The notes under the pieces are model-generated. The model was not told the origin of the DNA. It did no database searches and saw only the letters and a program-made list of their open reading frames with translations. From Methanocalculus alkaliphilus (GTDB lineage Archaea > Halobacteriota > Methanomicrobia > Methanomicrobiales > Methanocorpusculaceae): a stretch of DNA of 64,000 nt. The stretch is taken from contig NZ_JALJYG010000003.1 in the NCBI RefSeq assembly GCF_024170505.1, positions 62,001 to 126,000 on the forward strand, in the 5' to 3' direction. How positions within the stretch are numbered: position 1 is the stretch's first letter; each line of letters starts with the position of its first letter. A program made the position numbers and the translations under genes. This document shows, piece after piece, positions 61,523 through 64,000 of this stretch.

Positions 61523-62812
61523 TCAATACCTGACAGCAGGGGGTGAAAGTGAAGCAGACGCATCCAGGCGATCCCCGAGAGCCCCGGGGTCAGTGACGAT
61601 CTGCATTGCCTCATCAACAATGAGCCGCTTCCCGCATAATCTCCCATTCAGGCGGTAGCGTCCGGCAAGCTGGAGATCGTCTGATTCAAGGATATACAGG
61701 TTGTCTCTGGTGGCAAGGGCAGTCCCTTCCGGTGAGAGGACAACGACCCCTTCAATCTCCAGATCACAGGAGACCTCCGGCAGAACCCTGATAGCACTCC
61801 CAAAACCGACAGACACTTCCACATCACCATACCGGTTCAGCCGTGCCGCTGCATTGTAGACCTCTATCATCTCATCTGGAAAGAATGGATCCCTCGCTCG
61901 TTCGCCCCAGATGACAACCCTCAGCGGACCTTCGATAAAGAGATTCCGGACCCATGAAGCTTCACCCTTCCGCGTGGTAAAGGGGCGGGCCGGATGGACG
62001 GTAGTAATCCTGCCACGGACAGAGTAGACGCCTTTATCCATCACCTCGTGAGGTGGTGTCAGGAGGACGCCGATCTCGTGATCGAGCGGAATGATTCCTG
62101 ATCCCTCTTCAAGGAGGTACTCGACACCGGTATCTGTCGAGCGGCGCTTTGCCCCGGTTATCCGGACGGATGCCCCCTCACTGAGGGTATCGAAGAGGGG
62201 GGAATCCCATCCAAGAAGCCGGGCTGAACCTGTCGGGTCCCCGATGATCGCCTCATAGATGGTTCCTTCACCCCCGTCTCTCCGGGAGAAGTGCCGTGGA
62301 GGCTGGATTGCGAGGATCCGTGCATCAATATCAGCCTCCGAGGGGAGGGATGACTCTTTCTGCACCGGAATCTGGATCTCAACACCGGTCACACGGACGG
62401 CAAGGCCATGAATTTCGGTTCTTCTCCCCTCCTTCGGGCGACCTATCACCTCAAGGACAGTACCGGTCTCAACTTCATGAATACCCGCTGCTTTCTCATC
62501 CCAGAGGATGAGGATGATACTTCCGGTCTCGTCAGCCAGCTCCACCCGTGCAACACAGCCCACTGATCCGTCATCACGCGTGAACTCTCTTGGTTCGGTG
62601 AGGCGCATCACCCTGCCATAAAGGGAGACAAGAGAGGGGGAGGGGGTGATCGCCCCTATCTTCTGGTGAGCCCTGCCGATATCCTCAACCACGAGGAGTG
62701 CGGCAGCAGTCTCATCAATGGCACCACCAAATGAAGCGGCCTTCTCCTCAACCCGGCGATCGAACTCCTCCCTGGTGAGGATATCATCAACAAGGGCGTA
62801 GTGAAACCTCAC
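61523..62812 (-). CDS. OB-fold single-stranded DNA-binding protein (RPA-like)
   Basis: A 429-residue protein built of about three to four OB folds: residues 60-150 (SLYGRVMRLTEPREFTRDDGSVGCVARVELAD), 165-250 (ILAIQPPRHFSRRDGGEGTIYEAIIGD) and 265-350 (SVRGRITTVHPARPFTTRKGEASWVRNLFI), then a smaller C-terminal one. This matches the RPA41-like or multi-OB RPA proteins of methanogens, which coat ssDNA. It sits 51 nt before radA on the same strand, fitting joint recombination and repair. No zinc finger is visible. Confidence 0.85.
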   Translation of the reverse strand: MRFHYALVDDILTREEFDRRVEEKAASFGGAIDETAAALLVVEDIGRAHQKIGAITPSPSLVSLYGRVMRLTEPREFTRDDGSVGCVARVELADETGSIILILWDEKAAGIHEVETGTVLEVIGRPKEGRRTEIHGLAVRVTGVEIQIPVQKESSLPSEADIDARILAIQPPRHFSRRDGGEGTIYEAIIGDPTGSARLLGWDSPLFDTLSEGASVRITGAKRRSTDTGVEYLLEEGSGIIPLDHEIGVLLTPPHEVMDKGVYSVRGRITTVHPARPFTTRKGEASWVRNLFIEGPLRVVIWGERARDPFFPDEMIEVYNAAARLNRYGDVEVSVGFGSAIRVLPEVSCDLEIEGVVVLSPEGTALATRDNLYILESDDLQLAGRYRLNGRLCGKRLIVDEAMQIVTDPGALGDRLDASASLSPPAVRY

Positions 62813-62822
62813 AGGGAACCTC

Positions 62823-64000
62823 TCACTCCTGCTGCCATGATGGCGTCAGCATCGTCGAGCAGAGATCATCGATCGTCTCGCCCCGTCGGACAAGCTCGGC
62901 GTTATCCCCTTTCACCAGCACCTCGGGAGATCGCGGCCGTCCGTTATACTGGGATGCCATCGCATACCCGTATGCCCCGGTATCAAGGATAGCGATGAGA
63001 TCACCAGCAACCGGTTTTGGAAGGAGCCGATCCTCCGCAATGATATCTCCGGTCTCACAGATGGGGCCTGCGACCGTCACCTTCTCTTCACCAGGCTGAT
63101 CCGCCTTGTTTGCCATGATCACCTCATGCCATGAGTCATACATGGCAGGCCGGAGGAGGAGGTTGAATCCTGCATCGACGTTCGCAAACGTCTTAAAGGC
63201 ACGTTTCACCGAGTTGACCCTGGTGAGCAGAACCGTCGACTCGGCAAGGAGCCAGCGGCCAGGCTCGACCCAGAGCTGTGGTGAGATCCCGTGTTTCTTC
63301 ATCCCTTCGACAAAGACGGGCATGACAGCTGCGGCATACTCTTCCGGTGTCGGAGCAACGTCGGTCTCCCGGTGATACGGCACACCAAGGCCGCCGCCGA
63401 GATCGATGAACTCAAGCGTGACACCCAGTGCCGTTATTTCACCTGCAAGATCCGCCATGACAGCCGCGGCCCTGGCAAATGGTTCGACATCAAGGATCTG
63501 TGATCCGATATGGCAGTGCATCCCGACAGGGATGACATAGGGTGCATCACGTGCTGCGGTGTATGCGGCGATGATCTCACCGGCAGGTATCCCGAACTTC
63601 GTCGTTGCAAGACCTGTTGCGATCTTTGGGTGTGTCGGCACCTCAAGTGCAGGGTTCACCCGAAATGCGATAGGAACCGTCTTCTTCGCTTCAGATGCGA
63701 TTTTTGAGAGCTGGTTGAGCTCATCAATAGAGTCGATAGAAACACGGACACCGGTCTCGACCGCAAGCCTGAGATCATCCGTTGACTTTGAGGTTCCATT
63801 GAAAAGCAGGCGCTCAGGCTTCATCCCTGCACGGAGGGCGAGGGTCAGTTCACCTGCGGAGAAGACATCGGCACCCGCACCCTTCCGGGCAAGTGCACGG
63901 AGAACAGCAAGATTGCCGTTTGCTTTTGCGGCATAGAGGATCTGAACTCCGGGATAGTATGCTGACAGCGCGGACTGGAACCGTTCGAAGTTTGAGACGA
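62823..64000 (-). CDS. lysA: Diaminopimelate decarboxylase, C-terminal part
   Basis: The frame is open to the right edge, so the N-terminus is outside; 392 codons are visible. The product is a PLP-dependent alanine-racemase-fold decarboxylase for the last step of lysine synthesis. The PLP lysine is in the N-terminal ILYAAKANGN, and downstream are HCHIGSQI, the FIDLGGGLGVPYH loop, EPGRWLLAE, and CETGDIIAEDRLLP, which contributes the active-site Cys. The gene ends 10 nt before the OB-fold gene on the same strand. Confidence 0.95.
   Translation of the reverse strand, partial: VSNFERFQSALSAYYPGVQILYAAKANGNLAVLRALARKGAGADVFSAGELTLALRAGMKPERLLFNGTSKSTDDLRLAVETGVRVSIDSIDELNQLSKIASEAKKTVPIAFRVNPALEVPTHPKIATGLATTKFGIPAGEIIAAYTAARDAPYVIPVGMHCHIGSQILDVEPFARAAAVMADLAGEITALGVTLEFIDLGGGLGVPYHRETDVAPTPEEYAAAVMPVFVEGMKKHGISPQLWVEPGRWLLAESTVLLTRVNSVKRAFKTFANVDAGFNLLLRPAMYDSWHEVIMANKADQPGEEKVTVAGPICETGDIIAEDRLLPKPVAGDLIAILDTGAYGYAMASQYNGRPRSPEVLVKGDNAELVRRGETIDDLCSTMLTPSWQQE

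Noticed and set aside
1-64000. tRNA, rRNA, SRP RNA, RNase P RNA and CRISPR arrays
   Set aside because: Gaps between genes are short, and I saw no T-arm-like sequences with cloverleaf context and no regularly spaced repeats.

Overview
The window comes from a euryarchaeal genome, most likely a hydrogenotrophic methanogen of the Methanomicrobiales. The evidence is archaeal information-processing genes (L21e, L31e, L39e, S19e, LX, Rpb4/RpoF, aIF6, SRP54/FtsY, RadA, FEN1, RNase P component 4, Pus10, TrmY), a group of protein families typical of methanogens (DUF2193, DUF2180, DUF473, DUF2115, DUF371, DUF5611, HVO_0476), an AqpM-type aquaporin and an archaeal phosphoribulokinase. Genes are tightly packed, often with ATGA or TAATG overlaps. 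Many starts look leaderless, with a TATA-like box about 25-30 nt upstream. I found no tRNA or rRNA gene and no CRISPR array.

Layout. 1-6 kb: 3' end of an ion transporter, a membrane protein, then a DUF2193/DUF2180/aquaporin/iron-sulfur flavoprotein cluster, DUF473, a PAC2 protein and DUF5611. 6-12 kb, minus strand: leuS, a PIN-ATPase-KH protein, hisI and a prepilin peptidase. 12-16.6 kb, plus strand: a type IV pilus-like operon (unknown protein, secretion ATPase, two TadC-type membrane proteins). 16.6-23.5 kb: aIF1, cobQ, small regulators, Cys-rich proteins, a sugar nucleotidyltransferase, a CBS-ParB protein, Hsp20, a STAS protein and a PEGA surface protein. 23.5-26.5 kb: leuCDB-type operon. 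27-31.5 kb, minus strand: trmY-pus10-rpl21e-rpoF-DUF655-ksgA-hemK. 32-38.3 kb, minus strand: translation and protein-targeting cluster from RNase P component 4 to srp54, including an rpl39e gene of only 50 codons. 38.3-43.6 kb: purN, CNNM transporter, TIM-barrel protein, exonuclease VII (xseAB), DUF371 and HVO_0476.

43.6-44.9 kb: an IS200/IS605-type element without transposase. It carries an IsrB-like protein (PLMP/RRXRR N-terminus, bridge helix, split RuvC, no HNH) and, on its 5' side, about 230 nt of structured non-coding DNA that is probably its omega RNA. Each end has a matching hairpin with the same TTTA loop. This is one of the two most notable systems in the window.

45-49.3 kb: thioredoxin-like and FKBP-like proteins, then a glycine betaine ABC transporter. 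49.3-52.3 kb: the second notable system, a compact three-gene nitrogenase-like operon (H, D-like, K-like) with its own promoter and no nif or F430 neighbours. 52.3-56.1 kb: TrkH, phosphoribulokinase, FEN1 and a small membrane protein. 56.2-58.6 kb: a presenilin-like protease and a NOG1-type GTPase, convergent, separated by a decayed tandem duplication of their shared 3' ends. 58.6-64 kb: HTH-CBS regulator, PRC-barrel protein, HAD phosphatase, radA, an OB-fold ssDNA-binding protein and partial lysA.

Several genes fit one physiology: osmotic adaptation (OpuA transporter, TrkH, aquaporin), redox protection (Isf-like flavoprotein, thioredoxin) and a surface pilus or secretion machine.
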